The notes below the pieces were generated by a model that saw only the letters and a list, made by a program, of their open reading frames with translations, did not search any database and had not been told where the DNA came from. 64,000 nucleotides of DNA. It comes from Pachypanchax playfairii (taxonomy: Eukaryota > Chordata > Actinopteri > Cyprinodontiformes > Aplocheilidae). Shown one piece after another: positions 10,852 through 22,800 of this stretch (the stretch's first letter is position 1; each line of letters opens with the position of its first letter). The position numbers and the translations under genes were made by a program. Where the stretch lies: positions 176,368 to 240,367 of the forward strand of contig SSNP01000352.1 of the NCBI GenBank assembly GCA_006937955.1. The letters run 5' to 3'.

Positions 10852-13800
10852 GCAGCAAAAGAGAGAGATTGTGACAGAAAATTGCTGGCTTAGTCAATGT
10901 GTCAATATCAATTAGAGGGAAAAATAAATGTTACGTCTTGAATGTTCCAGTCATTCAACATTTATGTTCCATATGTTTTTCAGCGCACAGGTACAACCCA
11001 ACAGGTGCAAAAGAACGTGGCAGTAAGTAAAGATTAAAATATAGTTCAAACAGGTGAGGTATCATTTACAAGCAGTTATGATGTTGCTTAGCTCTCATTA
11101 AACTGCATTCAGTGATTATATTCTACATGTGATAGCTAGATTTAAATATTAAATTATATATTAATATTAATTATATATTAATATAAATTATTGATGGTCA
11201 TGGAAGCACTGTTTTGTGAAAAATTCTCAGGTCCGTGGAGATAGGCACACAATAAACAAACATTCATGACTCTCTATGAAGATGGAATATGAAATGAAAT
11301 GAAATGAAAAATACTTTATTTATCCCAGAAGGGAAATTCAACTGGAGATACAGAACAGCTTGACCTTCACTCTCCAGGCTGCCGGTATACCCGGCGCACT
11401 TCGATCAGGCCAGCAAGATCACACAGGAGAATACATACAAATACATACATACATATACATAAGCACGCATCAGCCTGTGTGTTAGGAAAAAAAAAGAATA
11501 AGACCACGTGAGGTCAGAGGGAGGAGAAAAAAGGTTCCCTACACCCAGTGCCCCATCAAGAGGGGGCGCTTGATATAAGCAATAAAAACCTCCAGCGGGG
11601 GGGGGGATTCACGAGACATGTTGAGAACTTTCTTGAGGATGTGAATGTAATCAGTGTGTATGTGGTTGTGTGCAGAGAGTTATCAAGGACACCGTCTCTG
11701 GGACAACGCAGATGTTATGTCTCTTCCACAGTCTTTGGCGCCCGGTGGACACGGATAAGGAGGGGGGGATGTGTGTCTCGGTGCTAACAGCTTCAGGAGG
11801 AATTCAGTGTTTTGGCCTTGAGGCCAGCCGAAATGAGATAACAGAGATTAAGTCGAAGCTGAAGAATTGCAACAGCTTCTCATTGTCCATATGGTGCACT
11901 ATTGTGGAAAAAAGTCCGAATAATCCGAATTAGGGCCAAATTGCATAGTACCAATAATCAATCAATCACTTCTCCACTCCGAGCCGAAACTGCAACTTCT
12001 CCAAGGTGGCACCAATCCTTCCAGTGAGATCCAGCAGCGCACCCAGTTTACGATTCAGCTCCAGCACCCCGTCAGCCAGCTTGCTGTCTCGAACCTGGCA
12101 TTCCCTGTCCCGTTCGAGAATCACAGCCAGCTGGTCGCGGTACTGCTCCGAGACCGCATCCAGTTTGCGATCCTGATCTCCGAATCTTTTAGTCCAAGTG
12201 TTGCCAGGTCCAGCCCATAACTTCCATAACTTTAGAATTTGTAGATACATCAGGTAACCACCAGCGCCGATCAGCAGGTACCCCACGATCAATAATCCAA
12301 ATATGTAGACATCCTCCACGTCTTCGACAGCCAGAACAGACAGGCATACCATCTTCCACTCGCCCCAGGAATCCATGGTAAACCCAGCCGGGAGGGTCGA
12401 CTCCGGGCATGACGGCTCCCCCTTTTTCAGCCTTAAGTTTGAGAAAACTTTGTCCAATGCGTTGAGTGACCACGAAACCAGATCCATTTTCAATTTGCAG
12501 CAGCCAGTACAGAGAAACACAGAGACGAGACGAGAAGCAGGAACAGTGGGGGAGGACAAAGATAAGGGAGCAGCTGGAAAGCGTCTGTTCACAACGAGAG
12601 GCGGAAGAAGAAAGTTGTCGTTTATTCCCCACAAAGCATAGTGACAGACAACCATACATACATGGCCCACTATGATGCTAAAATAAATGTGTCTTTTATT
12701 TCCCACAGAGCATAGGGGCAAGCAAACATCTCAAGGTCGGTTACGCTAAGCACATAGCAAACAGCATAAATGCATTACAGTGGGGCAAAAAAGTATTTAG
12801 TCAGCCACCAATTGTGTAAGTTCTCCCACTTAAAAAGATCAGAGAGGCCTGTAATTTTCATCATAGGTATACCTCAACTATGAGAGACAAAATGAGGAAA
12901 AAAATCCAGAAAATCACATTGTCTGATTTTTAAAGAATTTATTTGCACATTATGGTGGAAAATAAGTATTTGGTCAATAACAAAAGTTAATCTCAATACT
13001 TTGTTATATAGCCTTTGTTGGCAATGACAGAGGTCAAACGTTTTCTGTAAGTCTTCACAAGGGTTTCACACACTGTTGCTGGTATTTTGGCCCATTCCTC
13101 CATGCAGATCTCCTCTAGAGCAGTGATGTTTTGGGGCTGACGCTGGGCAACACGGACTTTCAACTCCCTCCAGAGATTTTCTATGGGGTTGAGATCTGGA
13201 GACTGGCTAGGCCACTCCAGGACCTTGAAATGCTTCTTACGAAGCCACTCCTTCGTTGCCCGGGCGGTGTGTTTGGGATCACTGTCATGCTGAAAGACCC
13301 AGCCACGTCTCATTTTCAATGCCCTTGCTGATGGAAGGAGGTTTTCACTCAAAATCTTACGATACATGGCCCCATTCATTCTTTCCTTTACACGGATCAG
13401 TCGTCCTGGTCCCCTTGCAGAAAAACAGCCCCAAAGCATGATGTTTCCACCCCCATGCTTTACAGTAGGTATGGTGTTCTTTGGATCCAACTCAGCATTC
13501 TTTCCCCTCCAAACACGACAAGTTGAGTTTCTACCAAAAAGTTCTATTTTGGTTTCATCTGACCATATGATGTTCTCCCAATCCTCTTCTGGATCATCCA
13601 AATGCTCTCTAGCAAACCGCAGACGGGCCTGGACGTGTCCTGGTTTCAGCAGGGGGACACGTCTGGCACTGCAGCATTTGAGTCCCTGGCGGCGTAGTGT
13701 GTTACATGATGTATCAGCGTCGGAATTAAACTGGACTCCAAACAGTCCGCCTCCTTATATTTTTTTCCTTCTCTTTGAATTCTTGCTTGTATGTTCTCTC

Positions 13801-16800
13801 AATGTAAGTCGCTTTGGATAAAAGCGTCTGCTAAATGACAGTAGTAGTAGTAGTAGTAGTAGTACTGATGGTAGCCTTTGTTACTTTGGTCCCAGCTCTC
13901 TGCAGGTCATTCACTAGGTCCCTCCGTGTGGTTCTGGGATTTTTGCTCACCGTTCTTGTGATCATTTTGACCCCACGGGGTGAGATCTTGCGTGGAGCCC
14001 CAGATCGAGGGAGATTATCAGTGGTCTTGTATGTCTTCCATTTTCTAATAATTGCTCCCACAGTTGATTTCTTCACACCAAGCTGCTTACCTATTGCAGA
14101 TTCAGTCTTCCCAGCCTGGTGAAGGTCTACAATTTTGTTTCTGGTGTCCTTTGACAGCTCTTTGGTCTTGGCCATAGTGGAGTTTGGAGCGTGACTGTTT
14201 GAGGTTGTGGACAGGTGTCTTTTATACTGATAACGAGTTCACACAGGTGCCATTAATACAGGTAACGAGTGGAGGACCGAGGAGCCTCTTAAAGAAGTTA
14301 CAGGTCTGTGAAAGCCAGAAATCTTACTTGTTTGTAGGTGACCAAATACTTATTTTCCACCATAATTTGCAAATAAATTCTTTAAAAATCAGACAATGTG
14401 ATTTTCTGGATTTTTTTTCCTCATTTTGTCTCTCATAGTTGAGGTATACCTATGATGAAAATTACAGGCCTCTCTGATCTTTTTAAGTGGGAGAACTTAC
14501 ACAATTGGTGGCTGACTAAATACTTTTTTGCCCCACTGTACCTCTTACTATGACACACGGACTGGAGAGCCTACAGTCCAGGCAGAGTAGCGTAAACCGG
14601 CTGGGCGTCCGTACGCGACCCACAGCAGACTCTACCCAGGAGAGAGACTCTCCATCTCTTGTAGTCTAATCAGACAAAGGCTGCGTGGGAAAATGGAGGG
14701 CCTGTACCACTTCCCAGCCAGCCCTGCTTTTCTCACAAATTCTACTTTTCTCACAGTCTCTGCTCCAAAAACATGTTTATGGAGCAGAGAATCACTCCCT
14801 TCTACTGAGGCATATAGTTTATACAAAAACAGGTGTCATAGAAAAAATAACTCCCCTCTACTAAAACAGACAGTATGTAGAAAAATAAGTTTAATAGAAA
14901 ACCAAGTTATATTAGGAGACAATGTGACAAACATTAATTAATACAGTCAAATCGGGACATTTTAATATTTCCCTTACAAGTACTCATACAGATACTCATC
15001 AGGGTGATAAAACATCCACTTGGGGTCTGATCATCAGTGTTAGGAATGTTACTTTGAAAAAGTAATTAGTTATACATTGGTCGACGGTTATATGCACAAC
15101 GCTTACATGCACAAAACTGCTGGGAATGTTCCTGCGTCATAGAGAATCCATGCGCTTATATGCATAGCTCCGACGGTTATTTGCACAAAACATTTGGAGG
15201 TATCATACGTGCATCTCACTAAATCTCGCTGTTTCTCACTAGTTACTTGACAGTGCACCTCGGCTGGTGTTCTCACACACACTCTCACTGTTATGTGTGT
15301 GGAACCAGGCTGCTCCCACGTATTCGCACGTGTGTCTGGTGCGTCTTACTGAAGCTGTCTGAAAGTCGCCTAAAAATAAACACAGACTTATTCAGTGTGA
15401 AATAGTGTCAAATGTAACATTTGTTCAGGACAAGGCTAACAAAACATGGACATTTTTCATGTCTTTTCTTAAGAAACAAGAATTTGCTCTGATTACAATA
15501 CCATGATTGTACCATACTTTTACTTTTACAAACCTGCTGGCGTGCATTTTAGGTTCACGGACTGTGTTGCCCGGGTAACCGACTCAGAGTTATGCTGAAC
15601 TCGCTTTGTGAAACCGAAAACCCAGAGTATCCCTCATCTAAGGCTTAACTAAAGTTTTTCCACTCAAACCTGCTTTCTGAAATACACCCCAGGTCCTCAT
15701 ATAGAGAAACAACAATTTATATGCACTCACATCTAGGGACAATTTAGAGACGCCAATTTATCATGCACATTTTCTTAATGAAATAAATCTGGAGTCCTGG
15801 GTCCTCATTTATCAAATGTTCGTAGAAACTGTCTTATATTCTATCCTATGCATGAAATTTAGAATGTTCGTATGAACAGTCAAAAGTCTGATTTATCAAA
15901 TGAGCAGTGGCCACTCGTATGCACACTCCTCCGCAATCATGTGCTGATAAATCCCACTTGTGCGTACTCAGGTCCTTGTGCCCATTCAACGCCTTTAATT
16001 AGCCATATTTGGTAACAGCACTTCCTTTAAAGCCCATACAGGAAATCCCTAAAATAATGGACAAGAGAGCAAAATAAACAATAAGTAAAGGACTTTCTGT
16101 GACAACGAGATCAAGATACTTATTGCAGAAGTGGAACAGAACTAACAATTGCTGTTTGGTTCTCTTAGCTAGATACAAACCACAATAAAAGAAAAATTAC
16201 CGCCTGCGAGAGAGTTGCATATGCGGTTAATGCACTTGGAACAGAGGAGAGATCCCCTTCAGAAATAAAAAAGAAATGTTTCGATATAAAAATACACAAA
16301 AAAAACATGTAGCAGAGCACAGGATGTTCAGAGTAGCTACGGGAGGTGGACAGAATGCGAGCTGTCCGCATTTGACAAACTTGTTTCCAGCATAATTGGA
16401 GGTGTTGCTCTGACTGGATGTTGGAGATTTTAAGGTTTTACGATGTTGGTAAAAGGTCACAGGTCATGTTGCAGGAGTAAGTGAACGCAAAGAGACCTGG
16501 CCTGAATCAACACTTCTATGTTTATCTTGGAAACCAGTTGGTTTACGACCTGTGACTGTTGTCCATCCAATGAAGTGTTTGTTTACTACACTCTGACTTC
16601 ATTATCTGACCCACATTTTTTTCCCCTTCCTTGCTCCATCCAGATGGGAGGTGTCTTTGTAAATAAAAAGGCAATGCAGAGGTGAACACATCAGAATCGT
16701 CTCAACACCTTGGTTGGGGCATTCTCCTTTGCAAAGCTCATTGAAACCATACTCTGTGTCTGACTGAGGGTCTTTTTGATAGTTATTTAACTTAGGGGTA

Positions 16801-19800
16801 TTAAAATATCCTGACACTGGAGTTACTGTACACGGGGACAGTGAAAACATATCTTCACCAACAGAACACGCAGGACCATCCAGTGTCCACAATGAAGATA
16901 CCTAAGTCCAACTTTTGTTTTTATTATTTAAAGTGAAACAACCTTATTAACCAGATAAAACAAGGAGTCACTTTTTATTTTATAATTGGTGCGCACTTTA
17001 CATATAAATAAAGGAAACAATTAGGCGCTTGGAGAAGGTAAATAATAGAGCAATACAATTTCTTTCAAAACAGAAGCTGTAAACCTGTCACTCTGGAGGA
17101 GCAGCAGCAGCTGGATCAAACAGCTGATGCAAGATCCTTGGTGCGTAAAGAGGATGCAATAAAGGCTCTTTCGGAAAAGAAAGAGCAGTTGCAGGAGCAT
17201 TTCTTTGCACAAGTACAAATTGATAAATACCACACGATGCGTAGAATTGTTCCAACGCACGAAATATGCACAGATCTGTGCGTACAAACGATTGACAAAT
17301 GAGGGCCCTGGAGAAAACCCAACAAGCAGCGGTCTCAGCAGCACTGAGCTGCCCAGAAATCCGAAGGAATGTGAGAGAAATCGACACTCTGGATAATACT
17401 GATATATCAGATTTAAAAGACATAGTTAAAGGAAAACTTACCCCCCTCCCCGGATACAGTCTGAGATTTAAAAAATAACATGAAAATGGGAGTGATTGGC
17501 GGACTAAGGAGGTGCAGCATTCAGTGTTGTGACTGACATGTCACTCTGACTGACACATGCGCCAGAGAGGGACAGGTGAAATGGAGGAATATTTGGATGA
17601 GATGAGCAGCTCTGATCCATATCGTGCCGATAGTTTGCCCTGCAGTGGATTGGCGGCATAGAATGAGGCTCTTCTCTACTGGTACACTGTTAGCCAACGC
17701 TATTAGCTCCAGTTACATCATGTGACTTTGCAAACAGGTGCAGCTGAGTGTGCACGACCGCACTACCGTTTCAAGCTGATGGTTCGTCTTGCAGCGGCTT
17801 CAACGTCTTAGAATGGGACCTGTCCCTTCATAGTATATTGTTGTTGATCAAAGCAAAAGCTAAATTTTGATTAGCTCGTGTAATATCTGTGACTCAGCCT
17901 CATCAGGCTGCACGCGCGACCGCTGCACATTATTTTCTGCACAAAAGCATGTTTCAGAGAGGTGTCCAAGGTATAAATCATAGTATCTCAGCATGAAGAA
18001 AAAACTCTTCAGTAATGTGCTAAAAACATGAAAAGCGCTATCCTGTTAGGCCTTGTATTTCCGTGTGTGCAACTGAAACAAAAATAAACAAGTTGTTATT
18101 ATACAGTAATATTTTTTTCTTTATTGATATCGTATCGTGACATATCGTTTCGTGACTCTGACATATCAAGGTGCATCGTATCGTGAGTTTAAGTGTATCG
18201 TCCCATCCCTAGAACACAGCATTTGATGTTTTACAGTGTTGTCTTTTCTATTTACAATTACTGTAATTAATTTTTCTTTGATTCAAATAAACCTATGTTG
18301 TCATTGCACTGAGATGTTTTGCATCAGTATATTACAAAACATATTTTTCATTACTTCTTCAGAGATGTGTTGACTGTACATGTAGCATCATTAAGGTGGT
18401 TTTGTTCAGCAAGGTAGAGTTGTAAGCTTGTATTTCTGTTTCAAATTTTTGTTTCTTCCATCAGTCATATTGACAAATGTGAGATCTCTTGCTAACAAAA
18501 TGGATGAACTTGAAACTCTGTTGAAGACCCAGCCAGAGTATCGGGAATGCAGCATCATGTGCTTTACAGACACATGGCTAAAGGAACATATCCCAGACTC
18601 CAGTGTGTCTTTACCTGGCTTTCAAACAATACAAGCAGACAGAGATTTGAAGAGAAGTGGCAAAAGAAAAGGAGGTGGGATCGCTATATTATTTAACAAA
18701 AAATTGTATCATCCTGGACATGCTGTTGTGAAATATCGTCTCTGCAGTCCAGATATTGAACTTTTGGCTGTTGGTTTTCATCCATATTAACTACCATGGG
18801 AATTCACCAGTGTTATTATAGTAGCAGTTTACATTCCACCATCAGCTAATGCCAAGTCTGCATGTGACACCATTGGCTCAACTGTTGCTAAGCTACAAAC
18901 ACAGCACCCAAATGCATTTGTGGCAATATCTGGAGACTTTAATCATGCCTCTCTCTCCTCTACACTGCCAGCATTTCAACAGTTTGTCAGCTGCTCCACC
19001 AGAGAAAACAAAACAATGGACATGTTCTATGCAAATATCAGGGATGTATACAGGTCCTTTGCACGGCCTGCTCTTGGCAAGGCAGACCATAATCTTGTTT
19101 TTCTATGCTCAGTATACAAACCCATTGTCCAGAGGCGACCTGTGATCAAAACTACTGTGAGGAGGTGGTCACAGGAAGCTGAAGAAATTCTTCAAGGATG
19201 TTTTGAGGCCACCGACTGGGATGCACTCTGTGAGCCACATGGAAAAGACATAAATGCTATGACTGAGTGTGTTACTGACTATTTAAACTTCTGTGTGGAC
19301 AACATCATCCCCACCAGAACAGTGAAGTGCTTCCCCAATAACAAACCCTGGATCACCAGTGACCTGAAAGAACTGCTGAACAAGAAAAAAAGAGCTTTCA
19401 GGGAGGGAGACAGGGATGCATTGAAAAGTGTACAAAAATAATTTAAAATCAAGATTAGAAGCAACAAAGAGGTGCACAGGAAAAAACTGGAGAACAAGCT
19501 CCAGCAAAACAATATACGAGATGTGTGGTCAGGGAGGAAGAAGATCACAGTTTTTAAGCTGAAGGAGGATCACTTTGATGGAAGTATGGATAGAGCTAAT
19601 GAACTGAACATGTTCTTCAACAGGTTCAGTTAAGCCCAACATCTTCCTCTCCTGGGGCAAGCCAAATAGACCTCCAACCATCCCTTTATCCACAGCTTCT
19701 CTGTCACATGTCAACTGTCTCACCTTCTACCTCAGTCATGAATGCTGTTTCTGGTGCTTTTCCATCATATCCAACATCAGAGGAAGCTGGTGTCCCCATT

Positions 19801-22800
19801 GTCACCACCTCCCGCCTGTCTGTATCTAGCAATCAGGTGAAGAAGCAGCTGGAGAGACTGAACAGGAACAAGGCAGCTTCAGCAAACCCACTGTCATCTT
19901 GACAAAGTAGGCAGCACTGTGAGGATTATGTTTTTTGATTTCTCCAGTGCCTTTAACACAATTCAGCCTGCGCTATTGTGTCAAAAACTCCAGAAGACAC
20001 AGGTGGAGGCCTCCACAATCCCCTGGATTAAGGACTACCTCACAAACCACAGACCACAGTATATGAAACTGAAGAGTTGTAAGTCTGACCAGGTGATCAG
20101 CATCATAGGAGCACCACAGGGGACTGTACTCTCACCATTTCTTTTAACTCTGTACACTTCAGACTTTCAGTACAGGTCAGAGTCCTGCCATCTACAAAAA
20201 TACTCAGATGATTCTGCAGTTGTTGGTTGGATCAGAGATGGACAAGAGACCGAGTACAGAGAACTGGTGGACCACTTTGTGTCCTGGTGTTCAAACAATC
20301 ATCTCATCTTGGATGCGAACTAGACAAAGGAGATAATTGTGGATTTTAGGAAGAGCAGCAACACACCAAAACCCATTTCCAACATGGAAGAAGAAGTTGA
20401 GATGGTAGAGGAGTATAAATACCTGGGTGTTCACCTGGATAACAGACTGAACTGGAGACACAACTGTGATGCTATTTTTAGAAAGGGACAGAGCAGACTG
20501 TACTTCCTCAGGAAGTTTAGATCCTTCAATCTTGGCAGCAAGATGTTGAAGATCTTTTCTGGTGTGGAGAGTGTGATCACATCTGCAGTCATCTGTTGGG
20601 GGAGCGGCATCAAAGCAAGTGACATGAAGAGGTTGAACAGATTGATAAGGAGGGCTGGTTCTGTTCTGGGTACTGATCTGGAGTCTCGAGTTGATTGTCC
20701 AAAGGAGGATGGTTCGGAAAATGAAAATCTGTCACGGGCTCAGTTAGTTTTGTGACCCACATTGCAGGACTCAGACACAGACAGCAGCTCAGGTGCAAAA
20801 AGTGAAAGTTTATTTACAATATGTACAGTGCTATGAATGTGCTCGGTTGTCAGGTGCGTCAGGGAGAGTCTCAGCACTGTAACGGAGAACAGAGTTAGTT
20901 CCAGATCTAGACAGATGGGTCTGGAGATCATGCTCGGACAGTTGAGGAGAACTCACGGGAGAGATGCAGGTGGCAGAGCTTGAAGGGAGGGCAGGTCCAG
21001 TGCGGTGCTGTGCAGGGAGGTGGTGAGTCCAGGGCCGGGTGAGGAGGCCGGAGGGAGACAGACAGGGTTCCAGGCGATCAGACACTGAACACGAAGAATC
21101 TCTCGGAGCACAAGGAGCAGGGTGCGTAATCCTGGAGAGAACAAGGTTAATCACACACGGGGAAAGAATCCAAATGTCTTCTTTCCACAAGCACAAAAAA
21201 AATCTCAAAACTGTTTCTCGGAATCACAAGGAATAAATTTCAAAGAGTGGCACACAGGAGCTACCATTCAGGTCAACAACCAGGCAATGAATGAAGGTCT
21301 GCCTCTGGCTTAAATAGCACCCTGCTCCTCATCAGCGCTGATCGCCACCAGGTGTAGTTAATCTGCCTCACACTCCAGCGCAGATCCTCACTGCAAGAAG
21401 ATGACTCACCCGACACAGAAACACACAGCACACACAAACACTGAACCTGACAAAATCATCATGGAGAACCCTCATCATCCTCTTCATAACACAGTAACTC
21501 AACAGCAGAGTATCTTCAGTCAAAGGCTTCCTCAGATCCGCTGCAGCACAGACTGCTACAGGAGATCTTTTTGCCAACAGCTATAACCTTCTATAATGGC
21601 TCCCTGAAGAAGAACTGAGCTACAACAACACTTAATTTCCCTTCGGGGATTAAAAAAGTATTTTTGATTTGATGATTGAAACTAAGGGTTGCTTGTGTTT
21701 AGGTGATCTAGAGTTTTGTTTAAACGATATTTCACAGTAAATTTGTTTTTTGGAACCAGTATTTGTGCGAGTGCAAGATTTCTTTAAAGATGTGAATGCA
21801 CAATGCAATGTTTTGAACACTGGATAGCCTTCTGTTACAAGTGAAGACCATTTTGAGTTTTGTATATAGAGTTGTGAAAAATGACATCAAGGTTGTGAAA
21901 ATTGTTGCAAAGGGAAAAAAAACTGTAATCCCTCCTTGGGAAGTTCGGCTCTGCATTTAACCCATGGTGAGGAGCAGAGGGCAGCCATTTTGTATAGCCT
22001 CCGGGGGCAGTGGCAGAATCTAGTATCTTGTCCAAGCTCACTTCTACATGTAGCCTCTGCTGGGACTCGGGATTGAGGTCTGGTCCTTCGATAGACTATG
22101 GCTACCCCGGGGCAGTTACGGTTATGTAACATGGTAGAGTTTGCAAAAATTTGTATTTTGGAGTACTGATTGCCTTTCACTTCCATAGGTACCCAAGTCA
22201 TCATGTCGGATGCCTGGAGCTGCATCCAAAGGCCCAGAAGTCTATGCCCTCACAGGATATAACTTCAGTGGAAGAGACAGAGGAAGAGACTCATGAGAAG
22301 GTAGCAGACTAATATTGTGAGATACTGCGACTTGCACTATATTGCCAAAAATATTGGGTTCATCTGCAACTCAGCCATGAAGTTGTTGGTTACGTAAACT
22401 CACAGAGGTCAGAAAGTGCACAATGAGCGGAACACAGCAATTTGCTGTAGAGTCAGAAGTTAAAGACCTCCAAACTTTATGTGACCTTCAGTACAGCTCG
22501 AGCAGCCTGTAGAACTGCATGCAATGGGTTTTCGAAACTGAGCAGCTGCATCCAAGTCTTACGTCATCAGGTACAATGTAAGGCAGAGGTCCCTAACTGG
22601 TGGATCGCAGTCTGGATCCAGACTCAGAATCCATCCAGTATGGACCCCAACTGAGCGCAAACTAGAAAGATATATGGGATGTTGTCTGACGTGATGCTTT
22701 CATCTTAGTTTGCGCAAAACTGTAGCGGTGATTGGGGAAAAAAAAAATAGACCAGTTGCATGTGAAATAAATCTTCCCACATGATAATACTCAGTGTAAT

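Larger units (their letters stand above)
12778..14538 (-). mobile_element. Tc1-like transposon, copy A (interrupted)
   Basis: Begins CAGTGGGGCAAAAAAGTATT, ends with its inverse (...TTTGCCCCACTG) and is flanked by TA (12776-12777, 14539-14540). Inverted repeats are about 200 bp. Nearly identical to copy B (45467-47065) except for a 160-bp insertion at 13706-13865. Confidence 0.93.
10478..15689 (+). mobile_element. PIF/Harbinger-like DNA transposon, 5.2 kb, heavily invaded
   Basis: Terminal inverted repeats are GGGTGTATTTCAGAAGGCTG at the left and its near-complement at the right (ending GAAATACACCC). The element is flanked by the 3-bp duplication CAG (10475-10477 and 15690-15692). Removing it rejoins a known repeat seamlessly. 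A 3-bp CWG target duplication and a MYB/SANT-type ORF remnant just inside the left end both fit PIF/Harbinger. No DDE transposase ORF remains recognisable. The interior holds a minus-strand retroelement and a Tc1-like element. Confidence 0.75.
9493..22188. other. suco intron 1 (12.7 kb), almost wholly transposon-derived
   Basis: The donor GTGAGT and acceptor CCATAG flank an intron made of nested elements, listed separately. The stretch 9500-10390 is unassigned intronic DNA, and 21670-21930 likewise. Confidence 0.8.

Noticed and set aside
13131..14122. Plus-strand ORFs over Tc1 copy A (and equivalents at 45818-46649)
   Set aside because: Shadow frames of the minus-strand transposase, with no independent homology.
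18110..18215. hAT-like terminal repeat (repeated CGTATCGTGA phrases ending CCCATCCCTAG)
   Set aside because: Only one end was seen and no target duplication could be paired, so it was not listed as an element.
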